DNA of 64,000 nt from Photobacterium piscicola (GTDB lineage Bacteria > Pseudomonadota > Gammaproteobacteria > Enterobacterales > Vibrionaceae): assembly GCF_900166965.1 (NCBI RefSeq), contig NZ_FUZI01000003.1, forward strand, positions 248,001-312,000, written 5' to 3'. The position numbers and the translations under genes were made by a program. Below the pieces are notes generated by a model. That model saw only the letters and a program-made list of their open reading frames with translations. It did no database searches and was not told the DNA's origin. Shown in pieces: positions 36,558-45,495 of this stretch; the first letter of the stretch is position 1; each line of letters opens with the position of its first letter.

Positions 36558-38399
36558 ATGTTAATAAGTAGAAGATGGGCTTTATGTGTTACTTATGCAG
36601 TTTTTGGAATATTTAGCCCCGAAACTAAAGCCAACGATGATTTACCACAAGGGTTAGCTGTTCAAATATTGAGTCAACTTCAAGATAGTAGAAAAGTTAA
36701 TTATGTTAATGCAGAAAACTGGTTGATTGATAATAATCAGTATATAAATAAAAACCCTCAATCTAGTTTGAAACAGATAAAGACAAATGTATTAAAATAC
36801 AACAAACCGACGTTGGTTGACTTTAGTCGTATTATTGATGAATCTCAAAAAGAAAAAGCAAAAGCGCTATTAAGAACACAAATAGGTATTTCATTTCCAA
36901 ATGATTATTTAATTGTGACGAAGCACAAAGGGAATTTAATGTTTTCTCCAATTGAAGATGATAATGCCCCTGCCATCAGTTTATTAGAGGCTGACAATGT
37001 TGATGAGGTTGATTTAACCGCACGTATAGAAGATGTGCAAAATATAAATGAGAATACTTCATTACCTCATTTATCATTCTATTTGAATGTAAACAGAGCA
37101 ATTAACGGTAGAGAATGTCTTTTTAGGAGGTCAACACTTTGGTCTGAGTATGGTTACAGATATTTTTGTAAAAATGCAAATATATCACTAATTTACAGAG
37201 TTAATTTGCAACGTTCATTTGCGTATGGAACTGAGGGGATAGAAACACCAGACGCAAAAATTGTCCGTATAAGTTTAGATGATGATAGCTCAGGATCAGG
37301 TATTCACCTAAATAATTCATTATCATCGGTATATAGTTATGCAAAATATATTGTATATATAGGGTATGCCACTGAATGGGCTACAGATGCGATTGCACAG
37401 GATTATACTTTTTCATTTAATACTTCAAATAAAAAAGCGGCAATATTAAGGACGGTGCCACGCAGTAATCTAAATGCTAATTATGAAACTAAAGAAATAT
37501 CAGGGTTTACTGTAGGGGTTACAGTAGGTGCTGAGGCCGGGCCTAAAGCTACGGCAAGTGCAAATGCCAGTTATACACAATCAAGATGGTTAACTTTTCA
37601 AACAAAAGACTACCGTGTTGAGAGAAGTACTACAGATAGTAATAATGTGAGTTTTAAATGGAATCGTCACCATTATTCTACTGCAGAGTCATTACTAAAC
37701 CGTTCTAGCGATGCGATATGGGTTACTACTTATCCTGCGGATAAAAATCGTATAAATCCAATTGGTTATAAGAGCTTCGTTCCTAAAATGGATGTTATAT
37801 TTGAAGCTGAACCCGATACAGTAGGTACTACAGACTTTAATATTAATTCTTCTATTAATATACGCCCTATCTATCATGGAACTTATATCTATTATTATAT
37901 GGTTGGCGCACATCAGGCATATTATGGTTTAGAGGATACGCCTCGTAGGAGAGTTAATAAAAATATTAAATTCACTGTTGATTGGGCACATCCTGTATTT
38001 AGTGGCAGTCGATTAGTTGATTTACAGCTAGGGAGCTTTAATGATCGATGTATTGAGATATCTCCAATGGGAAGCATATTAACTAGTAATAAATGTATTG
38101 AAAATAATGTTTCACAATCCTTTATTTATGATAAACATAGTCGTTATGTGAGTGCCTCTAATACTAATTTATGCTTAGATGGCGAATCATTGAGTCAACT
38201 AAAAACCTGTAATATGAGTTTAAGTCAGCGCTGGCTGTGGGTGAAAAATTCTAATAAGTTAAGTAATCTTTATGATGGTCGTTTTCTTGGCCACAATAAA
38301 TCAACAGGTCAATTAGGCTTATATACAGAAGGTAATGATCAGGTAAGTCTACGTACAGTAACTGATTATACTAATTTTCTTAAGAAAGCTTCTCTTTAA
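36558..38399 (+). CDS. hlyA: Pore-forming haemolysin of the V. cholerae cytolysin family (phobalysin-like)
   Basis: A 613-residue secreted beta-barrel pore-forming toxin that resembles HlyA/VCC and the phobalysins of P. damselae, which lyse host cells. A signal peptide (ending near ETKA-ND) is followed by a pro-region and the cytolysin domain with a Gly/Ala/Thr-rich alternating prestem (SGFTVGVTVGAEAGPKATAS), and a C-terminal beta-trefoil lectin domain of about 130 residues with repeated QRW/CLD-type motifs (NLCLDG, SQRWLWV). The second, C-terminal beta-prism domain of VCC is absent. AGGAGG lies upstream of the ATG. The gene lies between two direct copies of a MITE-like element. Confidence 0.88.
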   Translation: MLISRRWALCVTYAVFGIFSPETKANDDLPQGLAVQILSQLQDSRKVNYVNAENWLIDNNQYINKNPQSSLKQIKTNVLKYNKPTLVDFSRIIDESQKEKAKALLRTQIGISFPNDYLIVTKHKGNLMFSPIEDDNAPAISLLEADNVDEVDLTARIEDVQNINENTSLPHLSFYLNVNRAINGRECLFRRSTLWSEYGYRYFCKNANISLIYRVNLQRSFAYGTEGIETPDAKIVRISLDDDSSGSGIHLNNSLSSVYSYAKYIVYIGYATEWATDAIAQDYTFSFNTSNKKAAILRTVPRSNLNANYETKEISGFTVGVTVGAEAGPKATASANASYTQSRWLTFQTKDYRVERSTTDSNNVSFKWNRHHYSTAESLLNRSSDAIWVTTYPADKNRINPIGYKSFVPKMDVIFEAEPDTVGTTDFNINSSINIRPIYHGTYIYYYMVGAHQAYYGLEDTPRRRVNKNIKFTVDWAHPVFSGSRLVDLQLGSFNDRCIEISPMGSILTSNKCIENNVSQSFIYDKHSRYVSASNTNLCLDGESLSQLKTCNMSLSQRWLWVKNSNKLSNLYDGRFLGHNKSTGQLGLYTEGNDQVSLRTVTDYTNFLKKASL

Positions 38400-38473
38400 T
38401 TATTTCGCTTTTATTAATGCGTTATGGTTTTAAGAAAATATAAAGCTAACGTCTTTCAGTCGGCGGCTCACAA

Positions 38474-38494
38474 AAAGGCCCATACAGGGCCTCT
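38474..38494 (-). terminator. Rho-independent terminator
   Basis: The arms AGGCCC and GGGCCT are followed on the minus strand by TTTTT. It lies just past the fragment at 38513. Confidence 0.6.
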
Positions 38495-38512
38495 TCTATT
38501 CTCACTGCTTCT

Positions 38513-38663
38513 TCATCTGCTTAACCGCGCATCTTGCAGCTTTGCTATTTCTGCAATAGTTTTGTTCACATTACTCGATATCGCCAGTAGCTCATCCACA
38601 CTGAATAAGTTCGGCTCATTAAACAATTGGGCAAGACGTGATTTACTAATTATGAACGCATCG
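38513..38663 (-). pseudogene. C-terminal gene fragment cut by MITE copy 2
   Basis: The minus-strand frame encodes about 50 residues, including KSRLAQLFNEPNLFSVDELL and IAEIAKLQDARLSR before a stop, followed by a terminator. The upstream part is lost at the edge of the MITE-like element. The family is unrecognised. A chance frame on the plus strand (38424-38687) overlaps it and is not supported. Confidence 0.45.
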
Positions 38664-38820
38664 AAATATAGGACAACCATATATTAACTAAAATTCAACC
38701 CATTGAAAGTAGATTCGCCATTGCGAGAGCATTCACTATAGGACATGACGATGATCAGTCCTAGATAATAGCATAAGAATTATCAGTTTTATGAAGAGAA
38801 AGTTATGGCTGTCCTGTCTT
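38664..38820 (+). mobile_element. MITE-like element, copy 2
   Basis: A 157-bp copy in the same orientation as that at 35916, roughly 80 percent identical by eye, with ends AGGACAACCATA (38670-38681) and TATGGCTGTCCT (38804-38815). Both copies are flanked by AAATAT on the left and GTCTT on the right, so the element may extend a few bases beyond the inverted repeats. It truncates a KAP NTPase gene. Confidence 0.7.
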
Positions 38821-39106
38821 TCTCTGTCTTTCTGATATAATCAGAACATTCCTTTTGCTTACTTAAATACAAAGATACAACCTGATCTTGAAAATCAGTG
38901 ACACTTCTCATTCCATATGCAGATAAATAATGGAAATCACCAAAACATGCTTTATCTAATTCTATCTGTGGTTTTATTCCATTTTCAATAAGGTAAGTTT
39001 TACCGACCCCCCATGCTCCATCTAATAGAACAATTGGAGGATGACTTGTGTCTTTTAGCTGTTCTATTATCTGTAAGGTAACTAAGTTTTTCATAACATA
39101 ATCCAT
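38821..39106 (-). pseudogene. KAP-family P-loop NTPase, N-terminal fragment
   Basis: The frame from 39106 encodes the first 95 residues of a KAP-type NTPase: a helical start, then the Walker A segment VLLDGAWGVGKTYLIENGI. KAP NTPases are several hundred residues long and are often encoded in phage-defence or prophage regions. Here the frame runs into the MITE-like element (last residues KDRTAITFSS are element sequence), so Walker B and the membrane part are missing. It is not functional in this form. Confidence 0.6.
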
Positions 39107-39321
39107 CAGTATAATTACATGACGATATTGCTATTTTTATTTTCAATTTGTTATATACAACATAGCTATAAAAACAAAGAAAATTGTATCTATAATATCA
39201 AAATTATCATCAGATAATTAATATAGAATAAACTACCTTTAAGTAATTATAGATACCTAAACAACAAATCTCGCCGAGTAGTTAATATTGAATTGCTGCC
39301 GATATTATTAATTTATATCTA

Positions 39322-39834
39322 TTAATATAATTTGTTAAATGTTTTTTGTATTAGACAATCCATAACTTCTTTTATCCTAAAAAGATCAAAATTTACTATT
39401 AAATCACTAATTGGTTGAGATATACCGATAATTCCTAATACTATTGAAAATAAACCAAGAGTCGCCGATAAACGAACAGTTGTATCTGGATGATATTTAC
39501 TCATCAAAAGAGACTTAATGCACCCTATACTGTACTGTTTAATATCAAGTTTATGAATCTTATTTTTTTCTATCTCCAATAAATCTCGATACCATTCACT
39601 AATTATTAAGCACTGTTCATCACTAGTAATAGATATTGTATTTCTTATTTCTTTATTATTATAATTTTTTATAAAAGATTGATCTGCATGTAGCAATGTA
39701 ACCCATATGATTTTTTTATTAGATAAATTCTTAATCTTTACAATTTGAAATTTATCAAAGCCACTAGTATTAGTTACCCATACAAATGCCTGCATAATAT
39801 CTTCAGAACGAGCTGCTTTAATTTTAAAGTTCAT
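39322..39834 (-). CDS. Unknown membrane-anchored protein, third gene of Septu-like operon
   Basis: A 170-residue protein that I do not recognise. Residues 1-105 form a soluble domain with KAARSEDIMQAFVWV, FIKNYNNKEIR and LIISEWYRDLL as the most protein-family-like segments. One hydrophobic helix (about 123-140, ATLGLFSIVLGIIGI) follows, and a short C-terminal part. It lies 37 bp after the HNH gene on the same strand, shares the extreme AT-richness of the two upstream genes and was probably acquired with them. A membrane-acting or sensing role in the same system is inference. Confidence 0.55.
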   Translation of the reverse strand: MNFKIKAARSEDIMQAFVWVTNTSGFDKFQIVKIKNLSNKKIIWVTLLHADQSFIKNYNNKEIRNTISITSDEQCLIISEWYRDLLEIEKNKIHKLDIKQYSIGCIKSLLMSKYHPDTTVRLSATLGLFSIVLGIIGISQPISDLIVNFDLFRIKEVMDCLIQKTFNKLY

Positions 39835-39871
39835 AATATAATACTCATTTTAATGAAACTTTTTACTCTTA

Positions 39872-40543
39872 TTAATTATCACAAAGAATTTTTTTTAGCA
39901 TACTAATAGCAGATGCTTTTGTTAACAGATCTCTACCATCCACTAGTTGCCGAGCAGCTTCCATTAAATCATTATCACTATAAACTTCCTTTTCATATCC
40001 AAATTTTGATAATTTCCTATTTAAACCACAGGCATAAATAGTAAAAGACCCTTTTCTATCTTTATGATCATCTTTACCAACATAAGCACCATTATAAACT
40101 TCAATATAATCATGCCAATTATCAAAATGAGGATGTACAATTAAAAATGATTTTGATGTTCGAGGATATCTTTTATATTCCTTTTTCACTGTATTTGGAA
40201 TCGAATGCATTACTTCCTGACCTCTTTTTATTTGATTACAATCAGCGCATATAACACACAAATTTTTCGGCTCGAATATAAATTTAGAATAAATAGATTT
40301 AGGAATAATATGCTCAACATGTGAATTTAAAACACTCACAAGTGATAGATCTCTTTTACAAAAAGAGCACTCCCCATTTTGTAAGTCTTTATAATAGTTT
40401 CTTATATAACATCTTATCTCAAGTAAGCTATCATCCCCCCACATTTGATAAGTAAAATTAATATCATTTAACCTTTCTGTTATGAACTTTTTTTGCTCAC
40501 AATCAAATATTATTCCATTTTTTATATCAGCCATAAACTTCAT
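39872..40543 (-). CDS. HNH endonuclease, PtuB-like
   Basis: A 223-residue HNH nuclease. The motif is complete: two zinc-ligand pairs C59-x2-C62 and C99-x2-C102, HVEH at 75-78 with the catalytic histidine, PKS at 81-83 and EPKNL at 91-95. It overlaps the end of the ATPase gene by 17 bp, so both are translated together. An ATPase of this type followed by an HNH gene is the layout of Septu (PtuA-PtuB) anti-phage systems, in which the nuclease acts when the ATPase complex is triggered. An internal ATG three codons on (40534) is an alternative start. Confidence 0.78.
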   Translation of the reverse strand: MKFMADIKNGIIFDCEQKKFITERLNDINFTYQMWGDDSLLEIRCYIRNYYKDLQNGECSFCKRDLSLVSVLNSHVEHIIPKSIYSKFIFEPKNLCVICADCNQIKRGQEVMHSIPNTVKKEYKRYPRTSKSFLIVHPHFDNWHDYIEVYNGAYVGKDDHKDRKGSFTIYACGLNRKLSKFGYEKEVYSDNDLMEAARQLVDGRDLLTKASAISMLKKILCDN

Positions 40544-42089
40544 TCATTTCTTTTAAAGTAAGAATTAAATCATACAATGGTGAACTTTTATCCATATGTT
40601 CAGATATATCCAAAAGAAATTTATATTCTTCTCTTTTTTCATCATTTAACATCTTATATTTACTAATATAAGTAAATAAATTAAGTGCAATTCTTATTAG
40701 GTATTCATTATTTGGATTATCCATCCCAAACACTCTAGATATTTGATAATCCATTGACTTATGATGAACATCTGTACCTTTTATTGGAACTAATGGTTTA
40801 TACGATATATTTGTAACAAACGTATTATTCCCAGATAAGGAGGATACTATATGTGGTGAATGTGTTGCACAAATAAAATGGCATCCTTTATATTTTTTAA
40901 ATAATTTTTGAATAAATGGTATAAATTCTGATTGCCATCGTGGATGTAAACTTAATTCTGGCTCATCAATTAATATTATTGAATTATTTTTAATTTCACT
41001 AGAAATAGCTGTAACCATATGAAGATAGCACAATTCACCAGAACTTTTTTCTGAAACACTTACTTTATTTCTTCCACTACAAAATAAAACATCATTTACA
41101 GATATCAACCCTATACTTAATAATTCTTTTACAGCCTCCAATAGATCTCCATTTTTATCATTCTTATTATACTTAAATGTAATGTCTTTATTTTCAAACT
41201 CTTTCTTATAATCAAATTTTAAATTGTGAATATCTCCACGTCCATAACATAGAGTTAAAAACAATTGAAAGTGCTTGCGTATCTTTTTCATCATTAACAA
41301 TTCATTATTCCTATCATATTTAAATTTAATTAATGATAAGATTGTATTATCAATGTTATACATTTCTCCTCTAATACTATTAGATGTTTTTAATTTTAAT
41401 TTTAATTTAAACTCCAAGTTACATTCAATATTTAAACTATATAAAACATCCTCAATAAAATCATACTTTGAGACTACTAAATTTAATATTGAATTACTTA
41501 TTTGCCTTGTTTTTATAATATTTAGATTCAATTTTGAATCATATCTCTCATTAAAACATGAAGAACCTTTATTTATATAAAAATCGCGTAATTCCTTATT
41601 TAATACTTCAGGAAACTTATCAAACAAACTATTACTGACTGTAATTATCTTTTCAGGGACGTCTACTAAACAATAATTATCATTAACTTTAAAAACAACA
41701 TCAAAATCACTAGAGTTTTGTTTTGAATATTCATATAAATCCACTTCAGTATTACTATATGAATATTCAATATAATTATTATTAGAATTGTTTTTATATT
41801 TTATAGAACCTATTTCACAATATTGCTTACTAATATATTTCTCTCTACAAAATTTCTTTTTACTTAAATCACTCAAAGGATATATATATTTAATTCGTTC
41901 TTTTGTAGATAAAAAAATATTACAAATTTTTGCTAACAGTCGACTTTTACCTGATGCATTTACTCCAATAATAATAGAAAAAACATTCTCTTCATCATAA
42001 ATATCGCCTTCACAAAGGTTGACTAATTTTCCATCGTAATCAATTTGATTGATTAACACTCTAACTATCCTTAAATGAAGTAACAACAT
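40527..42089 (-). CDS. SMC/OLD-like AAA ATPase, PtuA-like
   Basis: A 520-residue ATPase with an ABC-type head split by a long insert. Walker A is GVNASGKS at 42-49, the signature-like SSGE lies at 349-352, Walker B with the catalytic glutamate is IILIDEPELSLHP at 371-383, and the switch histidine is in ATHSPHIV near 410. This architecture (AAA_15/AAA_21) is that of PtuA, RecF-like and OLD ATPases; the overlapping HNH gene favours PtuA. No TOPRIM domain is visible, which argues against Gabija or OLD. No retron reverse transcriptase is nearby. Base composition is strikingly AT-rich. Confidence 0.75.
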   Translation of the reverse strand: MLLLHLRIVRVLINQIDYDGKLVNLCEGDIYDEENVFSIIIGVNASGKSRLLAKICNIFLSTKERIKYIYPLSDLSKKKFCREKYISKQYCEIGSIKYKNNSNNNYIEYSYSNTEVDLYEYSKQNSSDFDVVFKVNDNYCLVDVPEKIITVSNSLFDKFPEVLNKELRDFYINKGSSCFNERYDSKLNLNIIKTRQISNSILNLVVSKYDFIEDVLYSLNIECNLEFKLKLKLKTSNSIRGEMYNIDNTILSLIKFKYDRNNELLMMKKIRKHFQLFLTLCYGRGDIHNLKFDYKKEFENKDITFKYNKNDKNGDLLEAVKELLSIGLISVNDVLFCSGRNKVSVSEKSSGELCYLHMVTAISSEIKNNSIILIDEPELSLHPRWQSEFIPFIQKLFKKYKGCHFICATHSPHIVSSLSGNNTFVTNISYKPLVPIKGTDVHHKSMDYQISRVFGMDNPNNEYLIRIALNLFTYISKYKMLNDEKREEYKFLLDISEHMDKSSPLYDLILTLKEMNEVYG

Positions 42090-42207
42090 ATTGTTTTAAT
42101 TATCTATTATACCAACATGCAATAGATCAAACCCAATATATAGTTAAAAATATGATACAGTGCACATTGATACAATACTTACAATTCAATTATATTGATT
42201 TTAATAA

Positions 42208-42801
42208 TCAAACGACAAATTTAGACTCTATACCTTCCCTTTCAACTTGCTCTTCCATCGCCATAACTGCCACCGTCCGATTCTCTAGCAACCAAAGTAT
42301 CAACAAACTCAACACCACGTTATAACGCTTAAATCGGCTATAAGTAACAGGAAGGACTTGAGCAAAATACGCAAAGCGAGTTTCTTGAGTCCATACAATA
42401 CGACCCGCTTTACAGCATTGGCACTTACAACGATTGCGGTTCTTATCCACCACAATCGCACTACCATTACACTCTGGACATACTTGGCCATTCTGTTGAG
42501 TCGCTTCAGCAATCGCAGTCGCACATAACGCTGTTAATGCCTTTTCAGGATAAACACCGCGCCAATCTTCCATTAACCGTAATATTTCACCCCTGGTCGC
42601 TATTTGTAGCTGTTTAAGTGCATGAACATCTCTTAGCCCTTCAACAAACAGTACCAACCACCCTACTGGCGATTCATGCCAACATAACCCGACTACCGCC
42701 AATTGTTCTTCTGCAGACAATAACGCTTTACCACCACCAGACTGAGGATCGTAGTTAATCCCTTTAATCGCAAATTTACTCAACAGGGTTTCGATTCTCA
42801 T
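42208..42801 (-). CDS. Phage antitermination protein, lambda Q-like
   Basis: A 197-residue protein that begins MRIETLLSKF, reminiscent of lambda Q (MRLESVAKF), and carries a zinc-finger-type region with CPEC and CKCQCC in the middle. Q proteins bind near the late promoter and let RNA polymerase read through terminators into lysis and morphogenesis genes; none of these is present here. It overlaps the dnaC-like gene stop by 4 bp. It is a leftover of a prophage early operon; whether it still acts is unknown. Confidence 0.6.
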   Translation of the reverse strand: MRIETLLSKFAIKGINYDPQSGGGKALLSAEEQLAVVGLCWHESPVGWLVLFVEGLRDVHALKQLQIATRGEILRLMEDWRGVYPEKALTALCATAIAEATQQNGQVCPECNGSAIVVDKNRNRCKCQCCKAGRIVWTQETRFAYFAQVLPVTYSRFKRYNVVLSLLILWLLENRTVAVMAMEEQVEREGIESKFVV

Positions 42802-43172
42802 GCTGGTTGTGTTCCTTTGTTAATTCTAAAACTGGACCAATTAAACGTTACCCACTTAACGTCTTCCATAATGCGGTCGACAGCTGCGCGGCCTAAGGTT
42901 GTTATAAGTTCATCACTCTGAAGGTTGGTAATCACCCCTGTTGGTTTTTCTAGGGTATAACGTTCATCAATGATGCGGTTTATCATTACTCGCTCGTTAT
43001 TGCTGTTGTGCTGAACGCCCAATTCATCTATCACCAGCAAATCGACATTACTCAGAAAACGAATAAGTGCTGTTTCACTGGTTGCTGAATCTTGACGGTA
43101 AGTATCACGAAATTTAAGCATCAACTCGGCAACGGTGATCACCACTGCTGATCGGTGATCCATCGTATTCAT
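42798..43172 (-). pseudogene. DnaC-like helicase loader, 5'-truncated
   Basis: The frame encodes the C-terminal half of a DnaC-type AAA ATPase: SAVVITVAELMLKFRDTYR, the Walker B motif LLVIDELGVQ, sensor region TGVITNLQ and the end WVTFNWSSFRINKG, all aligning with E. coli DnaC. The Walker A segment and the DnaB-binding N-terminus are missing, and a stop lies shortly upstream. The break point is near 43172, where an unrelated plus-strand frame begins. Loading of DnaB at a phage origin would have been the role. Confidence 0.75.
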
Positions 43173-43178
43173 GGTGAG

Positions 43179-43346
43179 ATGGAACAAATCAAACAATCAC
43201 TAGGTACTTGCCAACATTGTGGTGAGTCATTACAGGAAGGATGTGCAAAATTAAAGGCAGGAGGCTTATTTAAAGGTGATGCCCGTTGCTGGCACACCAT
43301 GAATCGGGTTCGTATTTCTAATTTTGTTAGTACAACATGCGAATAA
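43179..43346 (+). CDS. Possible small zinc-finger-like protein or gene remnant
   Basis: About 55 residues beginning MEQIKQSLGTCQHCGESL and containing EGCAKLK, FKGDARCWHTMNR. The CxxC and CxH spacing is suggestive of metal binding. It ends 10 bp before the AlpA-like gene on the same strand. It begins exactly where the dnaC homologue is broken, so it may itself be the 3' part of a larger gene that was joined there by recombination. No good ribosome-binding site is seen. Confidence 0.35.
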   Translation: MEQIKQSLGTCQHCGESLQEGCAKLKAGGLFKGDARCWHTMNRVRISNFVSTTCE

Positions 43347-43356
43347 GGAATCAAAC

Positions 43357-43698
43357 ATGTTCGATTACAACAGCTACCCTACTGTAAACGTCTCATATAC
43401 CACAGAAAATAGCTTAAACGTGACACCGTCACACTATAAAAGTAAACAGGAAAAGCAACTACCAGATTCACCGCCACCAGCAAAAACTTATGCTGAACTT
43501 AATGAGCAATCAACACATCTTTTAATTAGTCACATTGAAGTTTTAGAGATGTTTCAAATCACAAGCCGAGCAACAATTTATAAGTGGCGACAAACACGCG
43601 GGTTCCCTGAACCAATTACACTAATGCCTTTGCGTTGGTTACGTTCGGCCGTTGAAGAATGGAAAGATAATACCAGTCGGTTTGGAAAGCGGTTTTAG
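43357..43698 (+). CDS. AlpA-family phage transcriptional regulator
   Basis: A 113-residue protein with a MerR/excisionase-like winged helix in the C-terminal half (SHIEVLEMFQITSRATIYKWRQTRGFPEPITLMPLRWLRSAVEEW), matching AlpA regulators that control excision or integrase expression of P4-like elements. The first 50 residues are Pro/Ser-rich and unlike the family. The start at 43357 follows AAGGAA. It is divergent from the dnaC remnant and supports the view that this is a decayed prophage or satellite. Confidence 0.7.
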   Translation: MFDYNSYPTVNVSYTTENSLNVTPSHYKSKQEKQLPDSPPPAKTYAELNEQSTHLLISHIEVLEMFQITSRATIYKWRQTRGFPEPITLMPLRWLRSAVEEWKDNTSRFGKRF

Positions 43699-43767
43699 AA
43701 GCAAAGCGATCTTGGAGAGAGATCGCTTTGTTTGTATTAGGTTGACTTATAATTATACAAAAATGAG

Positions 43768-44556
43768 TTAGTTCTTCTGGTCTATTATCAAATTCGCTCT
43801 TTCCTTCATGCTTATACCACCAGTAATATTGACTGAATTCCTGATACTACCGCGATTAACTAAAAGAGTTCTAACAATTCTCACTATTAAAGGAGCGCTT
43901 ACAAATACAATTAAACCCTGTAATGCGCTTCCGATAACAGGAACTATATCAACAAATATAAATACAGCAATGAACATCACGAGAAGTTCAGTATCGTTTG
44001 TAGTTGATTGCTTATTATCATAACTATAATCAATATTATCAATGCCTCTTGGAATACATTTCATTTCATCAACTTTTTCTAAGTTAACCAAATAAGTAAT
44101 AGATACGGACTCTGAATTCTCCAACCTATCTATTGAATGTACTTCATCCTGAGTATCATCATTAATTTTACGCATGACAGAAATAGAAGAATTGCTTGGT
44201 TGAACTGATGACTCAATGACCTGTGCTATTTTGGGAATTGTAAATAATAGTGACTGGTTATTGATAGCTGAAGCGCCAATATTAGTCACCTTTACTGAGT
44301 AATAACATAAATTTCTATATTCTTTAGATTTATATGAAACTAAAAGGGACTCGTTATCTATGCCACTTTCATCCGCTGATAGATCAAACTGGACAATGTT
44401 AGTTACCACTTGAAGCTTTTTCCTCAATTTGCTTTGATATCGACGCTTTAGATACAAAGTAATCATTGCACTTAAAATACTAAATATAACAGTAATAGCG
44501 AATATACCAGCACCAGAAAACACCCACTCTCGATTTGACAGTAACCACTCTTGCAC
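43768..44556 (-). CDS. Membrane protein of unknown function
   Basis: A 262-residue protein with an N-terminal membrane helix (VFSGAGIFAITVIFSILSAMI), a basic stretch, about 130 residues of soluble beta-rich domain, and two further hydrophobic helices near the C-terminus (DTELLVMFIAVFIFVDIVPVIG and LQGLIVFVSAPLIV). No known family. It is flanked by non-coding DNA on both sides in the island. Its gene lies next to single genes of UDG-like and cysteine-peptidase-like proteins, all on the same strand. Confidence 0.55.
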   Translation of the reverse strand: MQEWLLSNREWVFSGAGIFAITVIFSILSAMITLYLKRRYQSKLRKKLQVVTNIVQFDLSADESGIDNESLLVSYKSKEYRNLCYYSVKVTNIGASAINNQSLLFTIPKIAQVIESSVQPSNSSISVMRKINDDTQDEVHSIDRLENSESVSITYLVNLEKVDEMKCIPRGIDNIDYSYDNKQSTTNDTELLVMFIAVFIFVDIVPVIGSALQGLIVFVSAPLIVRIVRTLLVNRGSIRNSVNITGGISMKERANLIIDQKN

Positions 44557-44759
44557 GAAATCTAACCTCTAAAATATCAATATATCTGAATAATACTGAC
44601 ATTATAAATCAATCACTTACAAATAAAAATAAAATACAAATCAAAACTTGAATAGCAAAGCTGCATTAAAATGTGAACAATGTTATCACCGAAATAAAAC
44701 AAATACGAAACCAAACCTTGAACTGAAATACCACGCGTTGCTAATCACTCTAAAATACT

Positions 44760-45395
44760 TTAGCTGCTACGTAATAATTTATTCTCAATACTATGCATTA
44801 GAACAGTTTTAGGAATATTCAAATCATTCCACTTATTAGGATTATAGTTTGATAAATACTCCTTTTTGGAGTACGAAGGATGACTTGTAACAAACCAAGG
44901 CATACCTAAATTATCAACTTTTTTGATAACTTCAATAATCTGGGTTTTAAAAGCACTACCACATGCTATAAGCACCGGAGAGTTGGGGTACTTAGAATGA
45001 ATTTTCTCAAGTTCCTCAAACAACTGATATTTATAATTCTCCCACAGCTCAAGGACTTTTTTGTCCTTCTTAGCTCTATGGCCTTTCAGGCCTAAGTCCG
45101 CTTGATATCTAACAAGGTTAGTCAAGTAAATACCAGCCTGAGCAAACTTTGAATAATTGGTTTCATAAGAATAATCACCAATATTTGAGCCTAACATTCC
45201 GCTACGGACTAGGTTGTTAAAGATTTTAGTACCTGTATTTGAGACAGATGGAAACCCGAAAAGCACTTCATCATATGAGGGAGATTCACAAATAATAACT
45301 ATTTTAATTGGAACTTCACCATCATTTGGAAAATTAGTATTAATGGGAGGAAGTCCCCCTTCTGTATGTACTTCTACTTCAAAAAATCGACTCAT
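44760..45395 (-). CDS. Uracil-DNA glycosylase superfamily-like protein
   Basis: A 211-residue protein resembling the UDG superfamily: an N-terminal motif IVIICESPSYDEVLFGFPSVS in the place of the GE-x-P-G motif, TNLVRYQ, a central LIACGSAFK strand and the C-terminal SHPS motif (VTSHPSYS) with the conserved histidine. It may remove bases from DNA or, in this island setting, recognise modified phage DNA; that is inference. The fold match is based on motifs only. About 200 bp of non-coding DNA separates it from the next gene on that side. Confidence 0.55.
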   Translation of the reverse strand: MSRFFEVEVHTEGGLPPINTNFPNDGEVPIKIVIICESPSYDEVLFGFPSVSNTGTKIFNNLVRSGMLGSNIGDYSYETNYSKFAQAGIYLTNLVRYQADLGLKGHRAKKDKKVLELWENYKYQLFEELEKIHSKYPNSPVLIACGSAFKTQIIEVIKKVDNLGMPWFVTSHPSYSKKEYLSNYNPNKWNDLNIPKTVLMHSIENKLLRSS

Positions 45396-45495
45396 TTTAA
45401 TTTCCCACGAAAGTAACTAACGCCGCATTAAGCAAACTAAAATAGTTAGCTATAATGTGTAGCTAAGAGGAGCCTAGCCAACTGTTTTAGTCTGT

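Noticed and set aside
38424-38687. Plus-strand 87-codon frame after the haemolysin gene
   Set aside because: It overlaps a more protein-like minus-strand fragment and a terminator, and runs into the MITE-like element.
35916-38820. Integron attC sites around the haemolysin gene
   Set aside because: The repeats lack the RYYYAAC and GTTRRRY core sites and no integron integrase is present; inverted ends fit a MITE better.
39322-42089. Retron (Ec78-type) or Gabija/PARIS system
   Set aside because: No reverse transcriptase or msr RNA, no UvrD helicase and no TOPRIM or DUF4435 gene is adjacent; an HNH gene follows the ATPase.
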